This document shows, one piece after another, positions 28,387 to 38,287 of a stretch of 64,000 bases of DNA (position 1 is its first letter; every line of letters begins with the position of its first letter). The notes beneath the pieces are model-generated. The model had not been told where the DNA came from. It saw nothing but the letters and a program-made list of their open reading frames with translations, and did not search any database. The stretch spans positions 248,001-312,000 of the forward strand of contig NZ_CP121113.1 in NCBI RefSeq assembly GCF_029581395.1, given 5' to 3'. This DNA comes from Roseinatronobacter sp. S2 (GTDB lineage Bacteria; Pseudomonadota; Alphaproteobacteria; Rhodobacterales; Rhodobacteraceae). A program made the translations under genes and the position numbers.

Positions 28387-30678
28387 ATGCAGCTATTATC
28401 CGAATTTCGCCCGCGCCATCTGTCCTTGCTCGCTTTGGCCGGGCTTGCGGTGTGTATCGGTGCGGTTTTGGTGCTTGCCGATTCGACCCTGTCCATGGCG
28501 GGCCTTGCCATCGGGGCGTCACTTGTGATGGCCGCGGCACTTCTGTGGGCGGGCCGGATGGTTGCGCACGCGCTGCACCGGAATGAACGGCTGGCCATCA
28601 GGACAATTCTGGATAATTCCGAAACAGCGTGTTTTCTGGTTTCCGGCAGCGACCAGACCATCCAATGGCAAAACCGTGCGGCAATCGCGCATTTCGGCCC
28701 GCTGCACGACCTTGTGGCGTTGCTTGGCAATTACTGCGCGGCGCCGGTCAGTTTCATAACCCAGTTGCATGATCAGGCACAGGCACGCGGAAATGCGACC
28801 AGATATCTGGGCATCGGCGCGCAGGCGTCGCGGCTGGAAGTGGTTGTGACCAATGGCGGCAATTTCCTTTGGCGTATCCCAACCGTTTCCGCCCCGCAGG
28901 ACCAGTATGAATTGCCCTTGGAATGGGTTCTGTCCGACACGTCAGGGCGGGTTCGATACATCTCCCCGTTGCTTGCGGCGCTGTATGAAACACCCCCCGA
29001 ATACATTCACGACCTTGTCGGGCAGGACATGCCTGATCTGAATCAGGCGTCGCAGGTCCAGTTGGCCCACACGTCCATGAACCGCCTTGCCTGCCGGATG
29101 GAACATGGCGCGGATACCGAAGCTGTTGTTTTTCTGCCCGCGCAACTGGCCCGCGCCCCGATTGTTGATGCCGATACCGCATTGAACCTGCTGCCTGTCG
29201 CAATCGCGCATATCGCGCCGGACGGGCGCATTGCATTCGCCAACAGGGAAGCGCGTTATCTTTTGCATCTGAACACACATCAAGATGTCGCGTTCAGTGA
29301 CCGGCTGGAGGGGTTGGGCAGGCCGATTTATGAATGGATGGAAGATGTCCGCTCTGGCAGGCTGAAGCGCAGCACGGAAGTCATGCGATTGGTCCGGCCC
29401 GGCGAAGAAACCTATATTCAGGTATCGCTTCGGGCGCTGGCCTCTGGCCCGGCAGGCTATACGCTTGCGGTCATGAATGACGCAACAGAACTCAAATCCC
29501 TGGAGGCCAAATTCACGCAAAGCCAGAAAATGCAGGCGATCGGGCAGCTTGCCGGTGGCGTTGCCCATGATTTCAACAATCTGCTGACCGCAATATCGGG
29601 GCATTGCGAATTGATCCTGATGCGCCATGACAGCAGTGATGTCGACTATCCAGATCTGATGCAGATCCAGCAAAACAGCAACCGCGCCGCGGCCCTTGTG
29701 CGCCAGTTGCTGGCGTTTTCACGCAAACAGACCCTTCAGTTTGAAACGCTGGATCTGCAAGCGGCACTTGCTGAACTGGTGCATCTGCTAAACCGGCTGG
29801 TCGGTGCCAAGATTACCCTGTCCTTGCGCTATGCCGAACAGACAATCAACATCCGGTCCGACAGGCGCCAGTTCGAGCAGATTCTTGTCAATCTGGTGGT
29901 GAATGCACGCGACGCCATGCCTTTGGGCGGCGAGGTGGTGATCGAAACGGCCATGCGCAAACTGCCGCAAGGGCTGCGTCGGGACCAGGCCACATTGCCG
30001 CCTGGCGACTATGCGGTAATTGAAGTGCGCGACAAGGGACAAGGCATCCCCAAGGCCAACCTGTCCAAACTGTTCGAGCCGTTTTTTACAACCAAACGCC
30101 AGGGCGAAGGCACCGGGCTGGGGTTGTCCACAGTCTATGGGCTGGTCAAGCAAATGGGTGGTTTCATCTTCATCGACAGCGAAGAAGGGACCGGAACGAC
30201 CGTCAGCCTGTATTTCAAGCCACAACCCGCAGAAGCAACCCCCCGCAAGGCCCCGCCTGCGAAAGCCGCATTGCCTGCGCAGGCAAAACGCCCGCGCAGC
30301 CTTGTGCTTCTGGTCGAGGATGAAGCGCCTGTGCGGTCTTTCGCAGCGCGGGCCTTGCAGTTGCAAGGGCACCGCGTGCTGGAGGCAGAATCCGGAGAGG
30401 CTGCGTTGCAGATACTTGCGGATGACGACATCTGCCCCGATCTGTTCGTTACCGATGTAATCATGCCCGGTATTGACGGGCCGGGCTGGGTCACCAAAAT
30501 ACGCGACAAGTACCCGCAAACACCGGTTGTTTTCATGTCCGGCTATGCCGAAGACAGCCGGTCCGCCGCGCAGGCGAGGGTGGAAAATTCGGTCTTTCTG
30601 GCAAAACCGTTTTCGTTAAGCGATTTCACCGCGACCGTGAATGCGCAATTGTTGCAGCATGCGGATAGCAAGGGGTAA
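28387..30678 (+). CDS. cckA: CckA hybrid histidine kinase
   Basis: A 763-residue membrane kinase that in alphaproteobacteria feeds phosphate through ChpT to CtrA. Two N-terminal helices (residues 12-55) anchor it, and PAS-like regions follow. His394 lies in GGVAHDFNNLL (HisKA). The ATPase domain has VNARDAMP, GQGIPKANL and GTGLGLSTVYG. The C-terminal receiver carries Asp690 in VTDVIMPG. The domain order and motif identity fit CckA. TTAACTAT (28292-28299), a possible CtrA half-site, lies upstream of the ATG. Confidence 0.93.
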   Translation: MQLLSEFRPRHLSLLALAGLAVCIGAVLVLADSTLSMAGLAIGASLVMAAALLWAGRMVAHALHRNERLAIRTILDNSETACFLVSGSDQTIQWQNRAAIAHFGPLHDLVALLGNYCAAPVSFITQLHDQAQARGNATRYLGIGAQASRLEVVVTNGGNFLWRIPTVSAPQDQYELPLEWVLSDTSGRVRYISPLLAALYETPPEYIHDLVGQDMPDLNQASQVQLAHTSMNRLACRMEHGADTEAVVFLPAQLARAPIVDADTALNLLPVAIAHIAPDGRIAFANREARYLLHLNTHQDVAFSDRLEGLGRPIYEWMEDVRSGRLKRSTEVMRLVRPGEETYIQVSLRALASGPAGYTLAVMNDATELKSLEAKFTQSQKMQAIGQLAGGVAHDFNNLLTAISGHCELILMRHDSSDVDYPDLMQIQQNSNRAAALVRQLLAFSRKQTLQFETLDLQAALAELVHLLNRLVGAKITLSLRYAEQTINIRSDRRQFEQILVNLVVNARDAMPLGGEVVIETAMRKLPQGLRRDQATLPPGDYAVIEVRDKGQGIPKANLSKLFEPFFTTKRQGEGTGLGLSTVYGLVKQMGGFIFIDSEEGTGTTVSLYFKPQPAEATPRKAPPAKAALPAQAKRPRSLVLLVEDEAPVRSFAARALQLQGHRVLEAESGEAALQILADDDICPDLFVTDVIMPGIDGPGWVTKIRDKYPQTPVVFMSGYAEDSRSAAQARVENSVFLAKPFSLSDFTATVNAQLLQHADSKG

Positions 30679-30806
30679 GGTGCGTGCCGCCTTGCATGGG
30701 GGGGTGCACTGGCGTTTTTGCAGGGCATAAAGCAACCGTCCGAACCTTGGCCATGCTTTCAGATTGCATCATCGGGGGCGGCCCTTTACGGTGCAGGGAT
30801 AATGCA

Positions 30807-30837
30807 CAGCGGCGCTGATCTTGCGCAGTCGCCGCTG
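30807..30837 (+). other. Stem-loop in the cobT leader
   Basis: CAGCGGCG and CGCCGCTG form a perfect 8-bp stem 36 bases before the cobT ATG. The 194-base cckA-cobT gap shows no cobalamin riboswitch core, so this is at most a simple leader structure. Confidence 0.35.
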
Positions 30838-30872
30838 CGGCTGGATCACATGCCTTTTCCATCAGGACGCCC

Positions 30873-31886
30873 ATGACCGACCAGACCCCCCGCCTTAGCC
30901 CTGCCGACATCCAGCGCGCGATTGACACCAAGACAAAGCCGGTTGGCGCATTGGGACGCCTTGAGACGCTGGCCGCCCAGATTGCCGCGTTTCGCAACAG
31001 CCTGACGCCGCGCATCGACACCTGCATTCTGACAATTTTTGCAGCAGATCACGGCATCGCCTATGAAGGTGTGTCTGCCTACCCGCAGGAAGTGACTGCG
31101 CAGATGATGCTGAACTTTCTGGCGGGCGGGGCCGCCGCGAATGTGTTTGCCGCAACGCTGAATATCCCTGTGCAGGTTGTCGATGCAGGTGTTGCGGGCG
31201 GCGCCGTTGCCCACCCGAACCTGATTTCACGCCGCATTGCTGCGGGCAGTGCCAGTTTTCTGACCGGTCCCGCCATGACCCCCGACCAACTGGCGCTGGC
31301 GCTGGCACATGGCGCGGATATTGCGCGCGACACGACCGCCGATGCGCTGGCTTTCGGGGAAATGGGCATTGCCAACACGGCAACCGCCAGCATGATATTG
31401 CACAAGCTGTCGGGTCTGGATTTGCACCAACTGGTTGGCCGTGGAACAGGTGTCGATGACGCCGCCCTTGCCCATAAGCACCACGTTTTGCAACAAGCCG
31501 CCGCGCGCTGCCCCGACGCCATGACGCCCGACACCATTCTGGCCGAATATGGCGGTTTTGAAATTGCTATGATGGCGGGCGCGATGCAGCATGCCGCAGA
31601 AACCGGCCGGTTGGTGCTGGTCGATGGCTTTATCGCCACTGCGGCCGCCGCCGCAGCCCTTGCGCGTGCCCCACATATTCGCCCCGCACTGATTTTCTGC
31701 CACCGGTCGCAGGAAACGGGCCATCGCGCGGCGCTGGAGTGGCTGGATGCCGAGCCCCTGCTGGATCTGGACATGCGGCTGGGCGAGGGGACGGGCGCAT
31801 TGCTGGCATGGCCGCTGGTCAAGGCGGCGGCCGCAATGTTGTGCGATATGGCCAGTTTCGAAAGCGCTGGCGTAAGCACAGGCTGA
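30873..31886 (+). CDS. cobT: Nicotinate-nucleotide-dimethylbenzimidazole phosphoribosyltransferase
   Basis: A 337-residue enzyme making alpha-ribazole phosphate, the lower-ligand nucleotide of cobalamin. Family features are KPVGALGRLETLA, FAADHGIAYEGVSAYPQEVT, MGIANTATASM and GFEIAMMAGAM. Length is typical. It heads the late cobalamin run cobT-cobS-cobC-cobU (Salmonella names; cobU, cobV and cobP in Pseudomonas denitrificans naming). cobS follows after 4 bases. Confidence 0.96.
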   Translation: MTDQTPRLSPADIQRAIDTKTKPVGALGRLETLAAQIAAFRNSLTPRIDTCILTIFAADHGIAYEGVSAYPQEVTAQMMLNFLAGGAAANVFAATLNIPVQVVDAGVAGGAVAHPNLISRRIAAGSASFLTGPAMTPDQLALALAHGADIARDTTADALAFGEMGIANTATASMILHKLSGLDLHQLVGRGTGVDDAALAHKHHVLQQAAARCPDAMTPDTILAEYGGFEIAMMAGAMQHAAETGRLVLVDGFIATAAAAAALARAPHIRPALIFCHRSQETGHRAALEWLDAEPLLDLDMRLGEGTGALLAWPLVKAAAAMLCDMASFESAGVSTG

Positions 31887-31890
31887 CATA

Positions 31891-32661
31891 ATGGCCAGTT
31901 TGCGCGACATGGCCGCTGAATATGCCCTGGCCCTGCAATTTCTAAGCCGCCTTCCGGTCGGGCGCGCCGCCCGCTACAGCCCCGAACGCTGGGCGCATGT
32001 TCCGCGCTGGTTCGGGCTGGTGGGGCTGGTGTTGGGGCTTGTTGCTGCGGCACTGCTATGGGCAGGCGCACAGGTCTTGCCGCAACCGGTGGCCGTGGCG
32101 CTGACACTTGGCGCCATGATGCTGATGACCGGTGCCTTGCACGAAGACGGGCTGGCCGATGCCGCTGACGGCATGGGCGGCGGGCGCACACCGGACCACG
32201 CGTTGGAAATCATGCGCGACAGCCGTATCGGCAGTTATGGCGTGCTTGCCGTGATGATGGCAGTGGTGTTGCAAGCGGCCTGTCTGGTTTTGATGCCGCT
32301 GTCATGGGCCATGGGGGCGCTGGTTCTGGCGCATGTGTTCAGCCGGTCCGTTATGGCGCTGGCCCTTGGGCAAGGGCGGTATTTACGCGCCCGCGGGGCA
32401 GGGACGGGCCTTGGCCGGCCCTTGGGCACAGCTGGGCTGGTGCTGATATCGGGCGCGATCCTATGTGCCGTGGTCATCGGGTTGATGTTGGCAATTCCGC
32501 TGCTGGCGATGGTGTTGGCGATTGTCATCAGCGGTGGCGCGGCTGCATTCTGGCTGCACATCACAAGGCGCAAACTGGCAGGCGACACCGGCGACACATT
32601 GGGTGCCGCGCAGGTGATTGCGGCCACGGCCTGCATGATCGGGGTGGTGGCATGGGTATGA
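31891..32661 (+). CDS. cobS: Adenosylcobinamide-GDP ribazoletransferase (cobalamin synthase)
   Basis: A 256-residue inner membrane enzyme that joins adenosylcobinamide-GDP to alpha-ribazole. It starts with ALQFLSRLPVGR, and has the acidic motif HEDGLADAADGMGGGRTPD and the family's MRDSRIGSYG. Several hydrophobic helices fill the C-terminal half. It is fully embedded in the cobalamin operon and overlaps the following phosphatase gene. Confidence 0.95.
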   Translation: MASLRDMAAEYALALQFLSRLPVGRAARYSPERWAHVPRWFGLVGLVLGLVAAALLWAGAQVLPQPVAVALTLGAMMLMTGALHEDGLADAADGMGGGRTPDHALEIMRDSRIGSYGVLAVMMAVVLQAACLVLMPLSWAMGALVLAHVFSRSVMALALGQGRYLRARGAGTGLGRPLGTAGLVLISGAILCAVVIGLMLAIPLLAMVLAIVISGGAAAFWLHITRRKLAGDTGDTLGAAQVIAATACMIGVVAWV

Positions 32662-33185
32662 TGTTGCTGCGCCATACACAGCCGGATGTGGCGGCTGGCA
32701 TTTGCTACGGGCGCAGCGATCTGGACCTTGCGCCCTGCTTTGCGGATACCGCGCGCGGCATCATTGATACATTGCCGGATGTGTCGCGCATTGTGTCATC
32801 GCCGCTGACACGCTGCCTGCGACTGGCGCAGTTTGTGGCACAGGCACGCGCCCTGCCCCTTCACATCGACCCGCGCCTGAGCGAAATGGATTTCGGCACA
32901 TGGGAAGGGCAGCCATGGGATGCCATACCGCGCGATCAGCTGGACGCATGGGCGCGCGACATTCTGCATGCCCGCCCGCACGGGGGCGAAAGCGTGGCAG
33001 CCCTGCGCGCGCGCACATTGGCGGCATTGCGCGACCATGCCGCCCCCGCAACGCTGGTGGTCACCCATCACGGCGTCATAAAATGCGCCCGCAGCCTGAC
33101 CATGGGTGATGACGCGTGGCAATCGAACCTGCCATTCGGACAATGGATCACAGTTTCAACGCAGGTGATCGCCAATGCCCCATGA
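32652..33185 (+). CDS. cobC: Histidine phosphatase, probable alpha-ribazole phosphatase
   Basis: A 177-residue phosphoglycerate-mutase-like phosphatase with the catalytic RHTQ near the N-terminus, SSPLTRCLRLAQ, and the second histidine in VVTHHGVIK. Between cobS and cobU it is best read as the phosphatase that removes phosphate from alpha-ribazole phosphate (CobC of Salmonella). Note that cobC means another enzyme in Pseudomonas naming. Three close ATG codons (32652, 32658, 32661) are possible starts; the one at 32658 would give an ATGA junction. Confidence 0.85.
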   Translation: MGMMLLRHTQPDVAAGICYGRSDLDLAPCFADTARGIIDTLPDVSRIVSSPLTRCLRLAQFVAQARALPLHIDPRLSEMDFGTWEGQPWDAIPRDQLDAWARDILHARPHGGESVAALRARTLAALRDHAAPATLVVTHHGVIKCARSLTMGDDAWQSNLPFGQWITVSTQVIANAP

Positions 33186-33714
33186 CCTGACCCTGATCCT
33201 TGGCGGCGCACGGTCGGGCAAAAGCGCGCTTGCGGAACGCGAAATCACCGCCCTGCCCCCGCCATGGCACTACATCGCCACTGCGCAGGCATTTGATGAT
33301 GAAATGCGCGCGCGCATCAGCCAGCACCGCCACCGCCGCGCAGCGGGCTGGCAGACGCATGAAGACCCGTTTGATCTGGCAGCGCGGCTGACAAACCTGC
33401 CGGACGGCGCGCCGGTATTGGTGGATTGCCTGACCCTGTGGCTGACAAACCACCTGCTGGCCGATCATGACATTCCCGCCCGGATTGCCACGCTGGAAAC
33501 AGCGCTGGCCGCGCGCAAGGGGCCGGTGTGGCTGGTCTCCAATGAGGTGGGCCTTGGGATTGTGCCCGAAAACACCCTTGCCCGCAGGTTCCGCGATGAA
33601 GCGGGCGTTCTGAACCAGCGTATCGCCACCCTTGCCAGCCGGGTCATTTTCGTGGCCGCCGGCCTGCCGTTGCAATTGAAGGGACCGGCCCGCCCCCCTA
33701 TGATGGACCCATGA
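33175..33714 (+). CDS. cobU: Adenosylcobinamide kinase/guanylyltransferase
   Basis: A 179-residue bifunctional enzyme that phosphorylates adenosylcobinamide and adds GMP. The P-loop GGARSGKS is at residues 10-17, and the family's VDCLTLWLTN and VSNEVGLGIVPENTLARRFRDEAG are intact. It overlaps cobC by 11 bases and the dnaE start by ATGA. Confidence 0.96.
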   Translation: MPHDLTLILGGARSGKSALAEREITALPPPWHYIATAQAFDDEMRARISQHRHRRAAGWQTHEDPFDLAARLTNLPDGAPVLVDCLTLWLTNHLLADHDIPARIATLETALAARKGPVWLVSNEVGLGIVPENTLARRFRDEAGVLNQRIATLASRVIFVAAGLPLQLKGPARPPMMDP

Positions 33715-36700
33715 CACAAACACCCCGCTTCATTCATCTGCGCACGCATACCGAATATTCCCTGCTTGAAGGGGCCTTGCCGCTGAAAAAGCTGATCAAG
33801 GACTGCGCCGCGCAAAACATTCCCGCAATCGCGGTGACCGACACGGACAACATGTTTGCCGCGCTGGAATTTTCGGTGCTGGCATCAGGCGCAGGCGTGC
33901 AGCCGATCATCGGGTGCCAGATTTCCGTAGCCTATGACCCGCCCGCCCCCGGTGAGAAGTTGCGCATGCCCGCCCCCGTCGTGCTGCTTGCGCAGTCCGA
34001 AGCGGGGTATATGAGCCTGATGAAGCTGAATTCCTGCCTGTATCTGCCCAAGGACAGGCCCGTGCCACAGGTCACGCTGGAGGAGTTGGAGCAGTATGCA
34101 GAGGGGCTGATCTGCCTGTCGGGCGGGGCCGAAGGGGCCGTGGGCAAGCTGATCCAGACCAACCAGCTGCCAAAGGCACGCGCGCTGATGGAACGGCTGG
34201 CGGCAACCTACCCGGACCGGCTGTATGTCGAATTGCAACGCCACGCTGGCGAAGACGGCCAGATGATGGAAGCCCAGCGCGTGACCGAACGCCCGTTCGT
34301 GGAAATGGCCTATGCGATGGGCCTGCCGCTGGTGGCGACCAATGATGTCTATTTTCCCAAATCCAAGATGTATGAAGCCCATGACGCGCTTTTGTGCATC
34401 AAGGACGGCGCCTATGTTGATCAGGCCGCGCCGCGCCGCCGCCTGACGCCCCAGCATTACCTGAAATCCCCCGAAGAAATGGCCGCCCTGTTTGCCGACC
34501 TGCCCGAGGCGCTGGAAAACACGGTCGAAATTGCACGCCGCTGCGCCTATATGGCCGAACGGCGCGCCCCCATCCTGCCGCGCTTTGCCGATGACGAGGT
34601 GCAGGAACTGCGCCGTCAGGCCAAAGAAGGGCTGGCCACGCGTCTGGCCGTTATTCCCCATGCCGCCCCAGTGGAGGAGTATGAGCAACGGCTGGAATTT
34701 GAACTGGGCATCATCGAAGGCATGGGCTTTCCCGGCTATTTCCTGATTGTTGCCGATTTCATCAAATGGGCCAAAGATAACGGCATTCCCGTTGGTCCCG
34801 GCCGGGGGTCGGGCGCGGGGTCGCTGGTGGCCTATGCGCTGACGATCACCGATCTGGACCCGCTGCGCTATGCCCTGCTGTTTGAACGCTTTTTGAACCC
34901 TGAACGTGTGTCCATGCCGGATTTCGACATCGATTTCTGCATGGATCGCCGCGAAGAAGTCATCCGCTACACCCAGAACAAATACGGTGACGACAAGGTA
35001 GGGCAGATCATCACCTTCGGCGCGCTGTTGTCCAAGGCTGCGGTGCGCGATGTCGGGCGCGTGCTGCAACTGCCCTTCGGGCAGGTGGACAAACTGTCCA
35101 AGATGATCCCGGTCGAAGGGGTCAAACCTGTCAGCATTGAAAAAGCGCTGGCAGATGAACCGCGCCTGCGCGAAGCTGCCAAGTCGGAAGAAGTCGTGGA
35201 CCGGCTGCTGACCTATGCCCAACAGGTCGAAGGGTTGTTGCGCAACGCGTCAACCCATGCGGCGGGTGTGGTCATCGGGGACCGCCCGCTGGATGCGCTG
35301 GTTCCGCTGTATCGCGACCCGAAATCGAACATGCCTGCCACGCAGTTCAACATGAAATGGGTGGAACAGGCGGGGCTGGTCAAGTTCGACTTTCTGGGTC
35401 TGAAAACCCTGACAGTCATCCAGAACGCGATTGATCTGCTGAAACGGCGCGGCGTCGATCTGGACATATCCGCCATCCCGCTGGATGATGAAGCGACCTA
35501 CAAGCTTTATGCCAGTGCGCGCACAGTGGCCGTGTTTCAGGTGGAAAGTTCGGGCATGATGGATGCGCTGCGGCGCATGAAACCCACCTGTATCGAAGAT
35601 ATTGTGGCGCTTGTGGCGCTGTATCGCCCCGGCCCCATGGAAAACATTCCCACCTATTGCGAGGTGAAGAACGGGTTGAGGCCGCTGGAATCAATTCACC
35701 CGTCGATTGATTTCATTTTGGAAGAAACCCAAGGCATCATCGTCTATCAGGAACAGGTGATGCAGATTGCGCAGGTCATGGCGGGCTACTCGCTTGGCGG
35801 TGCGGACCTGTTGCGCCGCGCCATGGGCAAGAAAATCGCCGAAGAAATGGCCAAGGAACGCCCCAAATTCGTGAAAGGGGCCATTGCCAACGGCGTGGAT
35901 GAAAAGAAAGCAGGCGAGGTGTTCGACCTGCTGGAAAAATTCGCCAATTACGGGTTTAACAAATCCCACGCCGCCGCCTATGCCGTGGTCAGCTACCAGA
36001 CGGGCTATCTGAAGGCGAATTATCCGGTCGAATTCATGGCCGGTGTTATGAATTGCGATATCCACCTGACTGAAAAACTGGCCGTCTATAAGCGCGAAGT
36101 GGACAGGATGGGCATTACCGTGGTGCCACCTTGCGTCAACCGGTCGCGGGCGCGATTTGATGTGCAGGACGGTGCGCTGGTCTATGCGCTTGGTGCGCTG
36201 AAGAATGTGGGGCTGGACGCCATGCGCCTGATCGTGGACGGGCGCGGCGACAAACCGTTTGTCACGCTGTTCGATCTGGCCCGCCGCGTGGACCTGAAGC
36301 GCGTGGGCAAACGCGCGCTGGAAATGCTGGCGCGCGCGGGCGCGTTTGACCAGCTGGACCGCAACCGCAGGCGAGTGTTCGACAGCCTTGACGGGCTGGT
36401 CAGCTATTCGGCGGCCATCCATGATGCGCGCGCGTCCAATCAGGTGTCGCTGTTTGGCGAGGCGGGCGCCGATATTCCCGAACCGCGCCTGTCCAAATGT
36501 GACGACTGGCTGCCAACGGAACGGCTGGGGCATGAACATCAGGCGATCGGCTTTTACCTGTCCGGCCATCCGCTGGATGATTACACAGCCGCATTGAAAC
36601 GCAAACAGGTCATGACACTGGCCGAGGTTGAGAAAAAGGCCGCAGGCGGGGCGTTTGTGGCCAAGATCGCAGGTGCCGTGTCGGGGCGGCAGGAACGCAA

Positions 36701-37154
36701 ATCCGCGCGGGGAAACCGCTTTGCCTTTGTCCAGTTGTCGGACACGACAGGGCTATATGAAGTGACCGTGTTTTCCGACACACTGGAAGCAGGCCGCCAG
36801 TATCTTGAAACCGGCCAGAACGTGGTTCTGACGGTCGAGGCCACAATGGAAGCCGAAACCCTGAAACTGCTGGCGCGCAGCATCCAGCCGATTGATTCGG
36901 TCGTTGCAGATGCAGATGCGGCAGGATTGCGCATTCATGTCGACACTGTCAGCGCCGTTGAATCCGTGGCGAAACTGCTGGGACAGGGGCGCGCACAGGC
37001 CCAAAGGGGTCAAGGTCCGGTGCGGTTTTGCGTGGCAGATCCGGGACAGGGGCGCGAAATCGACATCGACACGGGCCTGAATTTCGCCATCACCCCGCAA
37101 ATCAAAGGGGCGGTAAAATCCCTGGGCGGGGTTGTCATGATTGAGGATATCTGA
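33711..37154 (+). CDS. dnaE: DNA polymerase III alpha subunit
   Basis: An 1147-residue C-family replicative polymerase. The N-terminal PHP domain begins FIHLRTHTEYSLLEGAL. The palm catalytic aspartates are in PDFDIDF (Asp404, Asp406). The conserved GPGRGSGAGSLVAYAL, FGFNKSH-like NYGFNKSHAAAYA and a C-terminal OB fold follow. It is the DnaE1 type. The start codon overlaps the cobU stop (ATGA), so the essential replicase is translationally coupled to a cobalamin gene. A strong hairpin follows the stop. Confidence 0.97.
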   Translation: MTQTPRFIHLRTHTEYSLLEGALPLKKLIKDCAAQNIPAIAVTDTDNMFAALEFSVLASGAGVQPIIGCQISVAYDPPAPGEKLRMPAPVVLLAQSEAGYMSLMKLNSCLYLPKDRPVPQVTLEELEQYAEGLICLSGGAEGAVGKLIQTNQLPKARALMERLAATYPDRLYVELQRHAGEDGQMMEAQRVTERPFVEMAYAMGLPLVATNDVYFPKSKMYEAHDALLCIKDGAYVDQAAPRRRLTPQHYLKSPEEMAALFADLPEALENTVEIARRCAYMAERRAPILPRFADDEVQELRRQAKEGLATRLAVIPHAAPVEEYEQRLEFELGIIEGMGFPGYFLIVADFIKWAKDNGIPVGPGRGSGAGSLVAYALTITDLDPLRYALLFERFLNPERVSMPDFDIDFCMDRREEVIRYTQNKYGDDKVGQIITFGALLSKAAVRDVGRVLQLPFGQVDKLSKMIPVEGVKPVSIEKALADEPRLREAAKSEEVVDRLLTYAQQVEGLLRNASTHAAGVVIGDRPLDALVPLYRDPKSNMPATQFNMKWVEQAGLVKFDFLGLKTLTVIQNAIDLLKRRGVDLDISAIPLDDEATYKLYASARTVAVFQVESSGMMDALRRMKPTCIEDIVALVALYRPGPMENIPTYCEVKNGLRPLESIHPSIDFILEETQGIIVYQEQVMQIAQVMAGYSLGGADLLRRAMGKKIAEEMAKERPKFVKGAIANGVDEKKAGEVFDLLEKFANYGFNKSHAAAYAVVSYQTGYLKANYPVEFMAGVMNCDIHLTEKLAVYKREVDRMGITVVPPCVNRSRARFDVQDGALVYALGALKNVGLDAMRLIVDGRGDKPFVTLFDLARRVDLKRVGKRALEMLARAGAFDQLDRNRRRVFDSLDGLVSYSAAIHDARASNQVSLFGEAGADIPEPRLSKCDDWLPTERLGHEHQAIGFYLSGHPLDDYTAALKRKQVMTLAEVEKKAAGGAFVAKIAGAVSGRQERKSARGNRFAFVQLSDTTGLYEVTVFSDTLEAGRQYLETGQNVVLTVEATMEAETLKLLARSIQPIDSVVADADAAGLRIHVDTVSAVESVAKLLGQGRAQAQRGQGPVRFCVADPGQGREIDIDTGLNFAITPQIKGAVKSLGGVVMIEDI

Positions 37155-37227
37155 CCAACCGCAATGGCGACTGCCATCAGGTTGCGCCATGTGACCTGCC
37201 AAAGGCAGGACGCATGGCTTGCCAGTG

Positions 37228-37261
37228 GGGGCGCATCGGGGCGCAGCCCCCGATGCGCCCC
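37228..37261. terminator. Bidirectional terminator between dnaE and mcl1
   Basis: GGGGCGCATCGGGG and CCCCGATGCGCCCC form a perfect 14-bp stem with a six-base loop. It is the strongest simple hairpin in the window and lies between two converging genes. There is no long U-run. Confidence 0.65.
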
Positions 37262-37285
37262 ACACCTACTTCGCAGGAAATGGCG

Positions 37286-38242
37286 TCAGCCCGAAATCAT
37301 CTCGGACTGGCGCACAATCACTTCGGCCTGTTTGATCGATGCAATATCAACCAGACGCCCCTTATAGACTGTCGCCCCTTCGCCGCGCGCTTTCGCAGCC
37401 TCCATCGCGGCCAGAATTTCACGGGCTTCGGCCACCGCCTCATTCGACGGGGTGAACACGTCGTTGGCCAGCGCGATCTGTTTGGGGTGGATCGCCCATT
37501 TGCCCACCATGCCCAGCGTGGCAGAGCGCCGCGCCTGCGCGCGAAACCCTTCATCATCGCTGAAATCCCCGAACGGTCCGTCAACCGGCAAAACCCCATG
37601 CGTCCGGCAGGCCGCGACAATGGCGGATTGCGCCCAGTGCCACGGGTCCGACCAATGGCGCGCGCCGTCATGCAGCATGTAGTAATTTTCCTGCGTGCCG
37701 CCGATCCCTGTCGTGGCCATGCCCATGGATGCCGCGAAATCAGCCGCACCCAGACTCATGGCCTGCAAGCGCGGGCTGGATGCTGCAATCTCATCGACAT
37801 TCGCAATGCCTGCCGCAGATTCGATAATCACTTCAAAACTGATGCGCCGCTTGCGCCCTTTGGCTGCTTCAATGGCCGTGACCAGCGCATCAACCGCATA
37901 GACATCCGCTGCACAGCCCACTTTCGGGATCATGATCTGGTCTAGCCGGTCGCTGGATTGTTCCAGCAAATCAACAACATCACGATACCAGAATGGCGTA
38001 TCCAGCCCGTTGATACGCACCGACAGGTATTTATTGCCCCAATCCACATCATGGGTCGCGGCGATGATATTCGCACGCGCCGTGTCCTTGTCGGACGGGG
38101 CGACCGAATCTTCCAGATCAAGGTTAATGACATCCGCATCCGATGCCGCCATCTTCTGAAACAACGCAACGCGCGAGCCTGGCCCGAACAACTGGCAGCG
38201 ATTGGGGCGCGCAGGCGGGGCCGGTTGGATACGAAAGCTCAT
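37286..38242 (-). CDS. mcl1: L-malyl-CoA/beta-methylmalyl-CoA lyase
   Basis: A 318-residue CitE-like lyase that cleaves beta-methylmalyl-CoA to glyoxylate and propionyl-CoA, and L-malyl-CoA to acetyl-CoA and glyoxylate, in the ethylmalonyl-CoA pathway for acetate assimilation. It begins MSFRIQPAPPARPNRCQLFG, almost as I remember Rhodobacter Mcl1. It contains INLDLEDSVAPSDK (metal-binding acid) and FEVIIESAAGIANV. GAGGTGATG precedes the ATG. It is divergent from dgcN, with a regulatory region of 257 bases that contains two dyads. Confidence 0.93.
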   Translation of the reverse strand: MSFRIQPAPPARPNRCQLFGPGSRVALFQKMAASDADVINLDLEDSVAPSDKDTARANIIAATHDVDWGNKYLSVRINGLDTPFWYRDVVDLLEQSSDRLDQIMIPKVGCAADVYAVDALVTAIEAAKGRKRRISFEVIIESAAGIANVDEIAASSPRLQAMSLGAADFAASMGMATTGIGGTQENYYMLHDGARHWSDPWHWAQSAIVAACRTHGVLPVDGPFGDFSDDEGFRAQARRSATLGMVGKWAIHPKQIALANDVFTPSNEAVAEAREILAAMEAAKARGEGATVYKGRLVDIASIKQAEVIVRQSEMISG

Positions 38243-38287
38243 TCATCACCTCACTGGACAGTAAATTTCGATTTGAACTTGCTTTTG

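Noticed and set aside
30679..30872. A cobalamin riboswitch ahead of cobT
   Set aside because: The gap was read for the conserved core and B12 box on both strands and neither was found; only a simple stem-loop is present.
33885..35222. A 445-codon open frame on the minus strand
   Set aside because: It is antisense to the polymerase domain of dnaE and has no recognisable protein features.
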